Below are positions 7,737 to 16,826 of a stretch of 64,000 bases of DNA, piece after piece. This stretch comes from Arthrobacter_E sp044748305 (GTDB taxonomy: Bacteria; Actinomycetota; Actinomycetes; Actinomycetales; Micrococcaceae), in contig NZ_JBIVFT010000006.1 of the NCBI RefSeq assembly GCF_044748305.1, forward strand, positions 62,001-126,000, read 5' to 3'. Position 1 is the first letter of the stretch. Each line of letters begins with the position of its first letter. Position numbers and translations under genes: made by a program. The notes under the pieces were generated by a model. That model made no database searches. It had not been told where the DNA came from and saw nothing but the letters and a program-made list of their open reading frames with translations.

Positions 7737-8789
7737 CTAGGCCTGTTCCGGATATCCCGGCGCGGCGACGACTTCCCCGGTCGCAGTGCCGTCCGGCCGG
7801 AGCATGAAGCCGACGCGCTTGGCACTGCGCATCATGACCGTGCTCCTGATCAGTTCGAGTCCTGGAATGCGCTCCTGCAATGCCAGCTCCGCTGTGAGCA
7901 CATCGGCCACCGTCCGCAGCCACATCATGATGATGAAGTTGCTTCGCCCCGTAGTGGAGGCGGCCAGCCGGACATTGCGGAGGCCACTCAGAGCCGCGGC
8001 CGTTTCGGCGTGCCGCCCGGCCGGCGCCTTCGCGAGCCAGCGGCAGGCCACCGGGTAACCGGCGGGGCCCTGCGCGACCTCGCAGCGGAACGAGAGAAGG
8101 CCGCTCCCGAGCACCTTCGCCAATTGCCGGTGCACCGTGGCCGGGCTGCGCCCGAGTTCCCTGGCCATGTCGGCAGCGCTGACGCGTCCGTTGCGGGCCA
8201 GGAGTGGCAGAAGATCCATCGCGGCGTCCGGGACCGGGCCGGTGAACGGTTCCACCCGGGCCAGTTCGGCGAACGCGGCGATCTGTTCGCGGTCCAAGGC
8301 CGAGAGGCGCCAGGAATGGCCGCCGGCGTGGAGGCGTGTGCAGAGTTCGCTCTGGATGCTGAGGACCCCCGGTGAGGAGGCGATGCCGGGCAGGACGTGT
8401 TCGGTGCACTCGGCGAGGGAGCGGGTGAGGACGGTGAGGGCGAGATCGGGGCTGCTCGTCGCCACGTCGACGGTCTGCACTTCCGGAATGGCGGCGAGAG
8501 CGGCCACGGCGGTGTCGCGACGGCCCGGTTCGCACTCCACGTCGACGAAGACCATGAGCATCGTGGACGGGTCGCCCTTCAGGTGCGCGGTGACCCACGC
8601 CAGTCCCGAGTCGTGGAGCCGCTCCCAGCGGCGGGCGAGAGTGGCGGGGTGGGCGCCCAGGATCCCGGCCGCATCGAACCAGGAGACGCGAGGTGCGATC
8701 TGCAGGGCGTGCAGCAGGCGGAGGTCGGCCTCGGAGAGCTCGGTGGAGGACTCCTGTGTCGAGAGAAAACGCTGTTCCATGGCGCTCAT
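7737..8789 (-). CDS. Lrp/AsnC-type regulator with two tandem modules
   Basis: A 350-residue regulator that carries the Lrp plan twice. Module 1: a helix-turn-helix at about residues 17-65 (LSEADLRLLHALQIAP) then a RAM-like ligand domain. Module 2: a second helix-turn-helix (MDLLPLLARNGRVSAADMAR, about 195-240), then another RAM-like domain. A protein of this form would act as a built-in dimer. Ordinary Lrp proteins are about 150 residues. A perfect TGCAA-N5-TTGCA dyad directly before the start suggests autoregulation, and it also lies in the divergent region before the amidohydrolase operon, the likely target. The start could instead be three codons later (MEQRFLST); the frame is open farther upstream but would run through the operator. 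Confidence 0.82.
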   Translation of the reverse strand: MSAMEQRFLSTQESSTELSEADLRLLHALQIAPRVSWFDAAGILGAHPATLARRWERLHDSGLAWVTAHLKGDPSTMLMVFVDVECEPGRRDTAVAALAAIPEVQTVDVATSSPDLALTVLTRSLAECTEHVLPGIASSPGVLSIQSELCTRLHAGGHSWRLSALDREQIAAFAELARVEPFTGPVPDAAMDLLPLLARNGRVSAADMARELGRSPATVHRQLAKVLGSGLLSFRCEVAQGPAGYPVACRWLAKAPAGRHAETAAALSGLRNVRLAASTTGRSNFIIMMWLRTVADVLTAELALQERIPGLELIRSTVMMRSAKRVGFMLRPDGTATGEVVAAPGYPEQA

Positions 8790-8790
8790 A

Positions 8791-8805
8791 TGCAAGATTA
8801 TTGCA
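8791..8805. promoter_or_regulatory. Perfect dyad TGCAAGATTATTGCA, probable Lrp-type operator
   Basis: Five-base arms TGCAA/TTGCA around GATTA, immediately upstream of the tandem Lrp gene and within the divergent region facing the amidohydrolase gene. Placement and symmetry suit an Lrp/AsnC autoregulatory site. Confidence 0.6.
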
Positions 8806-8858
8806 GTTTTGACGCTCTTCGGACCCAGCGCCCGCACACTAGCGGACGAAGCGAGCGC

Positions 8859-8874
8859 TGTGGCATGGGTCACA
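8859..8874. promoter_or_regulatory. CRP/GlxR-like site before the amidohydrolase operon
   Basis: TGTGGCATGGGTCACA fits TGTGA-N6-TCACA with one mismatch, 38 bases before the GTG start. Confidence 0.5.
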
Positions 8875-8911
8875 GAAGGGCGTTGACGCGACCCGGAGAA
8901 CGGAGAGACAC

Positions 8912-10141
8912 GTGGGATTCACGGACGAGGCACGAGGACTGCAGGATCAGCTCATTCAGTGGAGGCACGCCTTCCACCAGGACCCGGAGATCGGGCTGGA
9001 GCTGCCCCGCACCCAGGAGAAGGTGCTCGCAGCGCTGGACGGCCTGGGACTTGAAACGTCCGTCGGGACGGACACGACCTCGGTGACGGCGGTCCTGCGC
9101 GGAACTGCCGGTGCGATCGGCTCCACGGAGGCCCGTCCCGCGGTCCTCCTCCGTGCGGACATGGATGCCCTCCCGGTGCAGGAACGCACCGGTGTGGACT
9201 TCACCTCGCGGGTCGACGGCGCCATGCACGCGTGCGGGCACGATCTGCACACCTCGATGCTCCTCGGGGCCGCCACCCTCCTGGCGGACGCGCGGCACCG
9301 GCTCGCGGGCGACGTCGTCTTCATGTTCCAGCCCGGTGAAGAAGGGTACGACGGCGCGTCCGTCATGGTGCGCGAAGGCGTCCTCGACGCGGCCGGCCGG
9401 CGGGTCGATGCCGCCTTCGGCATGCACGTGTTCTCCTCCATGGAGCCGCACGGACGCTTCGTCACGCGCCCCGGTGTCATGATGAGCGCCTCGGACGGCC
9501 TGTTCGTGCGGGTGCTCGGCGCGGGCGGTCACGGTTCGGCCCCGCATGCCGCCAAGGACCCCGTGACCGTCTCGGCGGAGATGGTCCTGGCGCTCCAGAC
9601 CATGGTGACCCGTCAGTTCAACATGTTCGATCCCGTGGTGGTGACGGTGGGACGCCTCGCCGCCGGGACCAAACGCAACGTCATCCCGGACACGGCTGAG
9701 TTCGACGCCACCATCCGCACCTTCTCGGAGGCCAACCGCGATCGCATGCAAAGCGCCATCCCGCGCCTGCTGCAGGGCATCGCCCACGCCCACGGGCTGG
9801 AGGTGGAAGTCACCTACATGCCCGAATATCCGCTCACCATCACGGACGCGACGGAGACGGAATTCGCCGAGGCCGCCATCGAGGAGCTCTTCGAAGGACG
9901 CCACTCCCGCCTGGCCCAGCCGCTCAGCGGCTCCGAGGACTTCTCCCGGGTGCTCGCCGAGGTGCCCGGCAGCTTCGTGGGGCTCAGTGCGGTGCCCGAC
10001 GGCGTCGACCCCGCCACGAGCGCCTTCAACCACTCGCCGTTCGCGACCTTCGACGACGCCGTCCTGGCCGACGGCGCGGCGGTCTACGCGCAGCTCGGCC
10101 TGAACAAGATCGAACAGCTCGCCCAGTCCGCGGCCCGCTGA
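8912..10141 (+). CDS. M20 family metallo-amidohydrolase (N-acyl-amino acid hydrolase type)
   Basis: Cytoplasmic zinc or manganese amidohydrolase, 409 residues, the usual length for the family. Metal ligands seen: Cys108, His110 and His113 in HACGHDLHTS, Glu143-Glu144 in PGEEGYDGA, and the late His region LSGSEDFS. A lid or dimerisation domain lies at about 195-305. These enzymes release amino acids from N-acyl or similar amides (hippurate, indole-acetyl amino acids). The start is GTG with GGAG seven to nine bases upstream. An MHS-type transporter gene follows after 36 bases, and the tandem Lrp regulator is divergent, so uptake and hydrolysis of a conjugate is inferred. Confidence 0.88.
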   Translation: MGFTDEARGLQDQLIQWRHAFHQDPEIGLELPRTQEKVLAALDGLGLETSVGTDTTSVTAVLRGTAGAIGSTEARPAVLLRADMDALPVQERTGVDFTSRVDGAMHACGHDLHTSMLLGAATLLADARHRLAGDVVFMFQPGEEGYDGASVMVREGVLDAAGRRVDAAFGMHVFSSMEPHGRFVTRPGVMMSASDGLFVRVLGAGGHGSAPHAAKDPVTVSAEMVLALQTMVTRQFNMFDPVVVTVGRLAAGTKRNVIPDTAEFDATIRTFSEANRDRMQSAIPRLLQGIAHAHGLEVEVTYMPEYPLTITDATETEFAEAAIEELFEGRHSRLAQPLSGSEDFSRVLAEVPGSFVGLSAVPDGVDPATSAFNHSPFATFDDAVLADGAAVYAQLGLNKIEQLAQSAAR

Positions 10142-10177
10142 CCGGCACTCCGCCACTCACCGATCACGGAGACCCTC

Positions 10178-11491
10178 ATGACAGCCAGCACCTCCTCCTC
10201 ACGCGCCGTCGTCGCTCAACCGTCCGCGCGACGCACGCTCATCAGCACCGGCATCGGCAACGCCGCCGAATGGTACGACTGGGCGATCTACGCGACCTTC
10301 GCGCCGTACTTCTCCAAGCAGCTCTTCAACCCGGCCGACCCGACGTCGGCGATCCTCTCCACACTGGCGATCTTCGCCGTCGGCTTCGTGGCTCGGCCCT
10401 TCGGCGGCTTCGTCTTCGGCTGGGTCGGGGACCGCTTCGGCCGGAAGAACGCCATGACGATGACTGTGGCCCTCGCCGCGATCGGTAGCCTCCTCATCGG
10501 CATCGCACCGACCTTCGCCGCGGTGGGTGCATTCGCCTCGCTCCTGCTCCTCGTGGCCCGGCTCATCCAGGGCCTGGCCCACGGTGGAGAGCTGCCGTCC
10601 TCGCAGACCTACCTTGCCGAGATGGCCCCGGCCGAGAAGCGCGGTTTCTGGGCCACTCTGATCTACTTCTCCGGGACGCTCGGCAACATGCTCGGCGCGC
10701 TGCTCGGCGCCGTCCTGGCGGTGCTGCTCCCGAAGGCCGATATGGCGGCCTGGGGTTGGCGCCTGCCGTTCATCCTGGGCGCGCTCATGGGCCTGTACGG
10801 CCTGGTGATGCGGGCCCGGATGCCTGAGACGGAGGCCTTCGAGGAACTGAAGGCGGAGAAGCAGAGCGTCGGGACGCAGGGTTTCGGGGCGCTGATGAAG
10901 GACATCGTGGCGCACCGCAAGCAGGCGCTTCAGGTGATCGGCATGACCGTGGGCCTGACGGTCATCTACTACGTGTGGGCGATCGTCGCTCCGACCTACG
11001 CGGCCACCAGTCTGAAGCTCGATCCGGGCCAGGCGCTCTGGTCAGGGTTCGCCGCGAATGTGGTGTTCCTGGTGGCGCTTCCGTTCTGGGGCAAGCTGAG
11101 CGACCGGATCGGGCGCAAACCCGTGCTGATCATCGGGGGCCTGGGCTGCGCCGTGCTGCATTTCCCCATGACGTGGCTGCTGCGTGATTCGGTCTGGCAG
11201 CTCTTCGTGTCGATGGCTGTGATGCTGGTCTTCATCGCCGCCGGCGCCGCAATCGCCCCGGCCGTGTACGCGGAGCTGTTCCCGGCGAAGGTGCGGACCG
11301 CAGGTGTGGGCATCCCGTACGCCCTGGCCGTGGCGGCCTTCGGCGGGACCGCGCCGTACCTGCAGACGCTGTTCACCGACGTCGTCAAGCAGCCGTGGAT
11401 GTTCAACCTCTACGCGGTGGTGCTCATCCTGGTCTCGGTGCTGGTGGTCCTGCGGCTGCCCGAGACGAAGGGCAAAGACCTCAGCGTGTAG
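10178..11491 (+). CDS. MFS transporter, metabolite:H+ symporter (MHS/ShiA-like) type
   Basis: A 437-residue permease with 12 segments. The opening GNAAEWYDWAIYATFAPYF after about 25 residues and GRPFGG-type loop (ARPFGGFVFGWVGDRFGRK) are diagnostic of the MHS family, which imports carboxylates such as shikimate, citrate or alpha-ketoglutarate with protons. It shares the transcription unit of the M20 amidohydrolase, so the cargo is probably an N-acylated or aromatic carboxylate. A typical spacing of 36 bases separates the two genes. Confidence 0.87.
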   Translation: MTASTSSSRAVVAQPSARRTLISTGIGNAAEWYDWAIYATFAPYFSKQLFNPADPTSAILSTLAIFAVGFVARPFGGFVFGWVGDRFGRKNAMTMTVALAAIGSLLIGIAPTFAAVGAFASLLLLVARLIQGLAHGGELPSSQTYLAEMAPAEKRGFWATLIYFSGTLGNMLGALLGAVLAVLLPKADMAAWGWRLPFILGALMGLYGLVMRARMPETEAFEELKAEKQSVGTQGFGALMKDIVAHRKQALQVIGMTVGLTVIYYVWAIVAPTYAATSLKLDPGQALWSGFAANVVFLVALPFWGKLSDRIGRKPVLIIGGLGCAVLHFPMTWLLRDSVWQLFVSMAVMLVFIAAGAAIAPAVYAELFPAKVRTAGVGIPYALAVAAFGGTAPYLQTLFTDVVKQPWMFNLYAVVLILVSVLVVLRLPETKGKDLSV

Positions 11492-11505
11492 GGAGCACTC
11501 CGGCC

Positions 11506-11517
11506 TAGGCTTAGGCC
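11506..11517 (+). promoter_or_regulatory. Leaderless promoter of the FAD-linked oxidase gene
   Basis: TAGGCT, 6 bases (TAGGCC), then the ATG. It lies just after the MHS gene, giving the oxidase its own start. Confidence 0.5.
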
Positions 11518-12885
11518 ATGCATGCGATCGTCGCCACCCTGATCTCTGAACTCGGCCCGGACAAGGTCTCCACGGAGCCGGACCTCGTCCAGCAGTACAG
11601 TCAGGACCGGGCACCGGACCGCCCCGAGGCCCCGGCGCTCGCGGTGGTGTTCGCCGAGTCCGCCCAGGACGTCCAGGCGGCCGTCCGGGCCTGCGCCGCC
11701 GCCGACGTCCGGGTCGTGCCCCGTGGTGCCGGATCCGGTCTCTCGGGCGGCGCCCACGCCGTGCGCAACAGCATCGTCCTCAGCCTGGAACGCATGAACC
11801 GCATTCTGGACGTCCGGGCCCAGGACGAGGTCGCCGTCGTCGAGCCCGGCGTGGTCAACGCCGAGCTGAACGCCGCGGCCGAGCAGCACGGCCTGATGTA
11901 TGCGCCGGATCCGGCGAGCTTCACCTTCGCCACCATCGGCGGCAACATCGGCACCAACGCCGGCGGGCTCCGCTGCGCCAAGTACGGGGTGACCCGCGAT
12001 TCGGTGCTGGCGCTCGACGTCGTGCTGGCCGACGGCGAGCTGGTCCGCCTGGGGCACTCGACGTTCAAGGGGGTGGCCGGGTACGACCTCGTCGCGCTCC
12101 TGGTCGGCTCCGAGGGGACGCTGGGCATCGTGGTCGGCGCCACCGTCCGGCTCCGGCACCTGCCCGTCAAGGTCGTGACCATCGCGGCGTTCTTCCCGGA
12201 CCTGCCCTCAGCCGCCGCGGGTGTTCTGGCGGTGGGCCGGGCGCGCGTCCAGCCGGCCATCATGGAGCTCATGGACCGCGCCTCCATCGAGGATGCCGAC
12301 CAGCTCAACGGCACCGATTTCGCCCATCGTGGCAGCGCCCTGCTGCTCATCCAGACGGACGGTTTCGGCGCGGACGCGGAAGCTGCCGTCGTGCGTGACG
12401 TGCTGAGCGCCGCTGGTGGTGCAGTGGCCGACGACGGCGACTCGGACGCCGAGCGCTTCGTGCTGATCCGGCGCAACAACCGCGGCTCCGGGGCCGAGGA
12501 CCGCTTGCGGGTGGGGGAGGACGTGGCTGTGCCGCGCTCGCTGCTGGTGGACTATGCGGCCGAGCTGGAACGGATCGGCCGGGAGTACCGCGTGGGCATG
12601 AAGCTCGTGGCCCACGCCGGGGACGGGAATCTGCACCCCACCTTCTGGGCCGAGCCGGAAGCGGGGCAGGAGGAGGCTGCGGTGCTGGACCTGGAGAAGG
12701 CCCTCGACGAATCGGTCCGCGTGGCCTTGGCCATGGGCGGCACCATCACGGGCGAGCACGGGATCGGCACCTTCAAACAGCGCTGGCTCGGCTGGGAGCA
12801 GCCGGAACGGGTCCGCGAGCTGGCGCGAGGCATCAAGGACGTCTTCGACCCGCACGGGGTGCTCAACCCCGGCAAGGCGATCTGA
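11518..12885 (+). CDS. FAD-linked oxidase, glycolate/D-lactate dehydrogenase (GlcD) type
   Basis: A 455-residue flavoprotein. Residues about 35-215 form the FAD-binding PCMH domain with the pyrophosphate loop VPRGAGSGLSGGAHA (60s) and GGNIGTNAGGLRC. The C-terminal FAD-oxidase domain ends with GEHGIGTFKQRWL, characteristic of GlcD, D-lactate and D-2-hydroxyglutarate dehydrogenases. It oxidises a 2-hydroxy acid to the keto acid. The metal/substrate residue block HAGDGNLHP is present. Specificity cannot be set. It follows the amidohydrolase-MHS pair and may finish the same route, but it has its own promoter. Confidence 0.88.
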   Translation: MHAIVATLISELGPDKVSTEPDLVQQYSQDRAPDRPEAPALAVVFAESAQDVQAAVRACAAADVRVVPRGAGSGLSGGAHAVRNSIVLSLERMNRILDVRAQDEVAVVEPGVVNAELNAAAEQHGLMYAPDPASFTFATIGGNIGTNAGGLRCAKYGVTRDSVLALDVVLADGELVRLGHSTFKGVAGYDLVALLVGSEGTLGIVVGATVRLRHLPVKVVTIAAFFPDLPSAAAGVLAVGRARVQPAIMELMDRASIEDADQLNGTDFAHRGSALLLIQTDGFGADAEAAVVRDVLSAAGGAVADDGDSDAERFVLIRRNNRGSGAEDRLRVGEDVAVPRSLLVDYAAELERIGREYRVGMKLVAHAGDGNLHPTFWAEPEAGQEEAAVLDLEKALDESVRVALAMGGTITGEHGIGTFKQRWLGWEQPERVRELARGIKDVFDPHGVLNPGKAI

Positions 12886-13017
12886 GCCGATCCTGCCGTG
12901 CCCGCAGTCTCGTTTCTCTCGCGAGGGGAGCAGTTGCAGGTGCGTCATATTTTGCGTCCCGCCGCCTCCTCGGGCGAGTCTGGGACGAACTCATCCCGCA
13001 CTTTCCCTGAGGACACC

Positions 13018-13962
13018 ATGAAGAATCAGCCCGTGAAGAAGACCGTCCTCCAGAGTGCCGCGCTGCTCGCGGCCGCCGCTCTGGCCCTGACCGCCTGCAC
13101 CAACGCCTCGGAGACGGAGGGCCAGGCCAAGCCATCTGCGGGAGGCAGCGCCGCGCCGTCGTTCGACCCGACGACGGTCGCCAAGGACGACGCGCTCGCC
13201 GCGCAGCTCCCGGACGCCATCAAGTCCAAGGGCAAGCTGGTGATCGGCACCAACCCCCAGTACGCGCCGGGGGAGTTCCTGGCCGAGGACGGCCAGACCC
13301 AGGTGGGCTACGACATGGATCTGGCCCGTGCCATCGGTGCCAAACTCGGCCTGAAGGTGGAGATCCAGAGCGCCGATTTCCCGTCGATCATCCCGGCCCT
13401 CGGCCCCAAGTTCGATCTCGGTGTCTCCTCCTTCACCATCAACGCCAAGCGCTTGGACGCCGTCAACATGATCAGCTACTTCAAAGCGGGGACGTCCTGG
13501 GCCGTGAAGCAGGGCAACCCCAAGGGCTTCAGCCTGGATGACGTGTGCGGCAAGTCGGTGGGTGTGCAGACCGGCACCGTCCAGGAGACGGACGATCTGA
13601 AGTCCCGCAACGACAAGTGCGTGGCGGCCGGCAAGAAGCCCATCGACATCGTCTCTCTCAAGGCCCAGACCGATGTCACCACGCGTCTGGTCAACGGTTC
13701 CATCGACGCCATGGCCGCTGATTCGCCGGTGGTCGGGTACGCCCTCCAGCAGACCAATGGGCAGCTGGAGAAGATCGGTGACGTGTTCGACGCCGCCCCG
13801 CAGGGCATCACAGTGCTCAAGTCGGACACCGCGCTCGCGGGACTCGTCCAGAAGACCGTCTCCTCGCTCATGGCCGACGGCAGCTACACCAAGATCCTGG
13901 GGTCCTGGGGAGTGGCCGACGGCGCACTGCCGAAGGCGGAGCTGAACCCGGCGGTCTCCTGA
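13018..13962 (+). CDS. ABC transporter substrate-binding lipoprotein, amino-acid type (family 3)
   Basis: A 314-residue secreted lipoprotein: signal peptide with lipobox LTAC (cysteine at about residue 27), a low-complexity linker, then two SBP_bac_3 lobes (VIGTNPQYAPGEFLAEDGQT, GYDMDLARAIGAKLGLK). It probably binds a polar amino acid or related solute outside the membrane. The frame is open 40 codons upstream, but this ATG gives a proper signal peptide and has TGAGGA before it. No permease or ATPase gene is adjacent; it is an orphan binding protein that must borrow a transporter elsewhere, or act as a sensor. Confidence 0.88.
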   Translation: MKNQPVKKTVLQSAALLAAAALALTACTNASETEGQAKPSAGGSAAPSFDPTTVAKDDALAAQLPDAIKSKGKLVIGTNPQYAPGEFLAEDGQTQVGYDMDLARAIGAKLGLKVEIQSADFPSIIPALGPKFDLGVSSFTINAKRLDAVNMISYFKAGTSWAVKQGNPKGFSLDDVCGKSVGVQTGTVQETDDLKSRNDKCVAAGKKPIDIVSLKAQTDVTTRLVNGSIDAMAADSPVVGYALQQTNGQLEKIGDVFDAAPQGITVLKSDTALAGLVQKTVSSLMADGSYTKILGSWGVADGALPKAELNPAVS

Positions 13963-14004
13963 TCAATCCTTGCCACCCTTCCTCCCGGGTGGGACGCTGG
14001 GTGC

Positions 14005-14313
14005 ATGAGCCAGGACGACAGCTTCCACACGGACGTCAGCACCCGGAACAACCCCGAGCTGCACCAGTACGAGGTGCGCGTGGGGGAGCGACTGGCCGGC
14101 TTCCTGCAGTACCGCCAGACCCCGGGCCGGATCGACTTCATGCACACCGAGGTGTCGTCCGACTTCGAGGGGCAGGGGCTCGGCGGTGTGCTGGCGCACT
14201 TCGCGCTGGACGACGTCGTGGCGGCCGGCCTGAGGGTTGTGCCGCATTGCCCGTTCGTGGCCGCTTACCTGAAGAAGCATCACGCGAACGATCAGTTCAT
14301 CGACTGGCCGTGA
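14005..14313 (+). CDS. Small GNAT-type acetyltransferase (YidJ/Gcn5-related group)
   Basis: A 102-residue protein matching the short GNAT proteins of the Acetyltransf_CG group. The acetyl-CoA site reads VSSDFEGQGLGGVLAHFAL (residues about 52-70) and the conserved VPHCPFVAAYLKKH segment follows. Function is unknown in most bacteria; general or protein acetylation is assumed. The start is preceded by a GACGCT box at 6 bases, a weaker version of the leaderless pattern here. Confidence 0.8.
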   Translation: MSQDDSFHTDVSTRNNPELHQYEVRVGERLAGFLQYRQTPGRIDFMHTEVSSDFEGQGLGGVLAHFALDDVVAAGLRVVPHCPFVAAYLKKHHANDQFIDWP

Positions 14314-14323
14314 GCCGCAACCC

Positions 14324-14352
14324 TTGATTTTCCCCTGGCGGGGGCGGACACT
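14324..14352 (+). promoter_or_regulatory. Promoter of the small downstream gene
   Basis: TTGATT, 17 bases, GACACT. The transcript would have an 80-base leader with a strong AAGGAGG ribosome-binding site. Confidence 0.5.
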
Positions 14353-14438
14353 GCTGGGACGGCCCCTCAGCCCCGGCGGCTTGAACGGGCTGGTTCCTGC
14401 ACGGAACTCACTGCACCGAACTTCAAGGAGGCGTGACC

Positions 14439-14705
14439 ATGGCAGAACATGAATCCACCCCCGCGGCGCTGGACGCGGATACCGCGGCCCGGCTGGCGGC
14501 ATCCATGGACGGGGGCGCCGCAGCCCCTGTCGCGGAGACGACGCTCCCAGGGGCTGCAGGCTCTGGGAAGGGGCCCTGGCCGGACGGGCAGGGCAAGCAC
14601 AAGCATCCTAGGGAGCATCTGAACAATCCCGGCCGTTCCGCCAAGGCGGCGGGTGCGAACGCGGTGCACCGCACCAGCCGGCCGCAGATGCCGCACTCGC
14701 ACTGA
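14439..14705 (+). CDS. Small hydrophilic protein of unknown function
   Basis: An 88-residue protein, MAEHESTPAALDADTAARLA onward, with no hydrophobic segment. The middle is rich in Gly, Lys, His and Pro (GPWPDGQGKHKHP) and the end carries HRTSRPQMPHSH. I do not recognise it. The start is set by AAGGAGG ending 7 bases before this ATG; a GTG two codons earlier would be only one base from it. A promoter is visible upstream and a convergent terminator downstream, so this is a real single-gene unit. Confidence 0.6.
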   Translation: MAEHESTPAALDADTAARLAASMDGGAAAPVAETTLPGAAGSGKGPWPDGQGKHKHPREHLNNPGRSAKAAGANAVHRTSRPQMPHSH

Positions 14706-14726
14706 GGCCGCAGCGACTGCAACGGA

Positions 14727-14792
14727 AAATCCCCGGTCTTCCGGGCATCCCCCGCACTTGAGCGAGGTGAATGTCCAGGAGACCGGGGATTT
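14727..14792. terminator. Bidirectional terminator between convergent units
   Basis: Perfect 13-base arms AAATCCCCGGTCT and AGACCGGGGATTT enclose 40 bases. It lies between the small + strand gene and the end of fruA on the minus strand, and reads as A/T-flanked in both directions. Confidence 0.75.
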
Positions 14793-14810
14793 CCTGCTAC
14801 GGCGCGGATG

Positions 14811-16826
14811 TCAGGCGGTCACGAGTTCCTGTTCCTGGCGCTTCTTCGCCGCGACGCTCTTCAGCGCGATCAGCGTGGTGGCCGTGATGACCACGCCGAC
14901 GACGATCGCGAGGAGCCACAGGAAGAAGTTGTCGAAGGCGAAGAAGACGAACACGCCGCCGTGCGGGGCCCGGGAGGCCGCGCCGAACGCCATGGACAGA
15001 GCACCTGTCACGGCGCCGCCCAGCATGGAGGCCGGGATGACGCGCAGCGGGTCGGCTGCGGCGAACGGGATGGCGCCTTCGGAGATGAACGCGGCACCCA
15101 GCAGCCAGGCCGCCTTGCCGTTCTCATGCTCGGTGGCGTTGAACAGCTTGGAGCGGACGGTGGTGGCCAGGGCCATGGCCAGCGGCGGGACCATGCCGGC
15201 GCCCATCACGGCGGCCATGATCAGGTACGGTGCGCTGTTGCCTGCGGTCGCCGCGCCCATGCCGGCGACGGCGAAGGAATAGGCCACCTTGTTGACCGGC
15301 CCACCGAGGTCGAAGCACATCATGAGGCCGAGGATGATGCCCAGAACGATGGCGGCGGCACCGCTCATGCCGGAGAGCCAGTTGTTGAGGGCCGAGGTCA
15401 GCCAGGCGATGGGACCGCCGAGGACCAGGAACATCAGCCCCGAGGCCACGATCGAGGCGACGAGCGGGATGATGGCGACCGGCATCAGGCCGCGGAGCCA
15501 GCGTGGTGCGGGGCGCTTGGCCAGCCACGAGGCGGTGTAGCCGGCCAGCAGACCGCCGACGATGCCGCCGAGGAATCCGGCGCCCATGAAACCCGCCACG
15601 GCACCGGCCGTGAAACCGGGCGCGATCCCGGGCCTGTCGGCCAGGGCATAGGCGATGTAGCCCGCCAGCGCCGGCACCAGGAAGCCCATGGACAGGGAAC
15701 CGATCTTGAACAGGACCGCGCCGAGGTAGGCGCCGACGGGTCCCCAGGCCTGCGCACCGTATTCGGTGGGCAGATTGCCGAAGAGGTTGTTCTTGGCCAC
15801 GATCGTGTCGGCGTGCGTGGTGATGTCGTAGCCGCCCAGGAGGAAGCCCAGGGCGATCAGCAGACCACCTGCGGCGACGAACGGGATCATGTAGGAGACG
15901 CCGGTCAGCAGGGCCCGCTTGAGCTTGGCGCCGCCGGACTCTCCGACGGTGTCGGCGTCCGAGGAGGACGCCGAGCCGGACGCCTTCACCCGGCGGGCGT
16001 TCGGATCCTTGGCTGCGGCGAGGGCCTCCTGGATCATCTCCTTCGGTTCGTCGATGCCGCGCTTGACGGGCGACTGGATGAACGGCAGGCCGGCGAAGCG
16101 GTCCTTGTCCCGGACGTCGACGTCCACGGCGAAGATGGCGGCGTCCGCAGCGGCGATGGTCGCGGCAGGCAGCGGGGTGGCACCCGCGGAGCCCTGGGTC
16201 TCCACCTGGACGTCCACGCCCATCTCCTTGCCTGCGGCCACGAGGGAGTCGGCGGACATGTAGGTGTGGGCGATGCCGGTGGGGCACGCGGTCACGGCGA
16301 CGATGCGCTTCGGTGTGTCGGCGACGGAAGGCGCGGCCGACGTCGTCGTGCTCGCGGAAGCCGGTGTGGCGGCCGGTGCACCGCCGAGCGCGCCGTTCAC
16401 GAGCTCGACCAGTTCCTCCGGGGTGGCCGCGGAGCGCAGCGCCGCCGTGAAGTCCTTCTTGATGAGGGAGCGGGCCAGCTTGGAGAGCAGTTTCAGGTGT
16501 TCCTGGTCCGCACCGGCGGGTGCGGCGATGAGGAACACCAGATCCGCGGGCCCGTCCTTGGCCCCGAAGCCCACCGGGTTGCCCAGCCGGGCCATCGCCA
16601 GGGCGGGTTCGGTGACCGCGTCGGTCTTGGCGTGCGGGATGGCGATGCCGCCCGGGATGCCGGTGGGGGTCTTCTCCTCGCGGGCCAGGGCGGAGGCGAA
16701 GAGGCCTTCCGCGTCGGCCCGGCCCAGCGCGGCGACCTTGCCGGAGAGGGTGCGGATGACGTCGGCAGGGGTGGATCCCAGGTCCGCGTCGAGGACCACG
16801 AGGTCCGGGGTGATCAGCTGGCTCAC
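14811..16826 (-). CDS. fruA: PTS fructose transporter, fused EIIA-EIIB-EIIC
   Basis: Phosphoenolpyruvate-dependent fructose uptake, giving fructose 1-phosphate. The 671 residues hold three parts. EIIA is about residues 1-150 with phospho-His65 in GGIAIPHAK. After an Ala/Ser/Thr linker, EIIB is at about 172-275 with phospho-Cys181 in VTACPTGIAHTYM. The membrane EIIC begins near 320 (LKRALLTGVSYMIPFVAAGG) with about ten helices. It is the last gene of the operon and starts within the end of fruK (4-base overlap), so EII and kinase are made together. The general PTS proteins (EI, HPr) are not in the window. Confidence 0.95.
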   Translation of the reverse strand: MSQLITPDLVVLDADLGSTPADVIRTLSGKVAALGRADAEGLFASALAREEKTPTGIPGGIAIPHAKTDAVTEPALAMARLGNPVGFGAKDGPADLVFLIAAPAGADQEHLKLLSKLARSLIKKDFTAALRSAATPEELVELVNGALGGAPAATPASASTTTSAAPSVADTPKRIVAVTACPTGIAHTYMSADSLVAAGKEMGVDVQVETQGSAGATPLPAATIAAADAAIFAVDVDVRDKDRFAGLPFIQSPVKRGIDEPKEMIQEALAAAKDPNARRVKASGSASSSDADTVGESGGAKLKRALLTGVSYMIPFVAAGGLLIALGFLLGGYDITTHADTIVAKNNLFGNLPTEYGAQAWGPVGAYLGAVLFKIGSLSMGFLVPALAGYIAYALADRPGIAPGFTAGAVAGFMGAGFLGGIVGGLLAGYTASWLAKRPAPRWLRGLMPVAIIPLVASIVASGLMFLVLGGPIAWLTSALNNWLSGMSGAAAIVLGIILGLMMCFDLGGPVNKVAYSFAVAGMGAATAGNSAPYLIMAAVMGAGMVPPLAMALATTVRSKLFNATEHENGKAAWLLGAAFISEGAIPFAAADPLRVIPASMLGGAVTGALSMAFGAASRAPHGGVFVFFAFDNFFLWLLAIVVGVVITATTLIALKSVAAKKRQEQELVTA

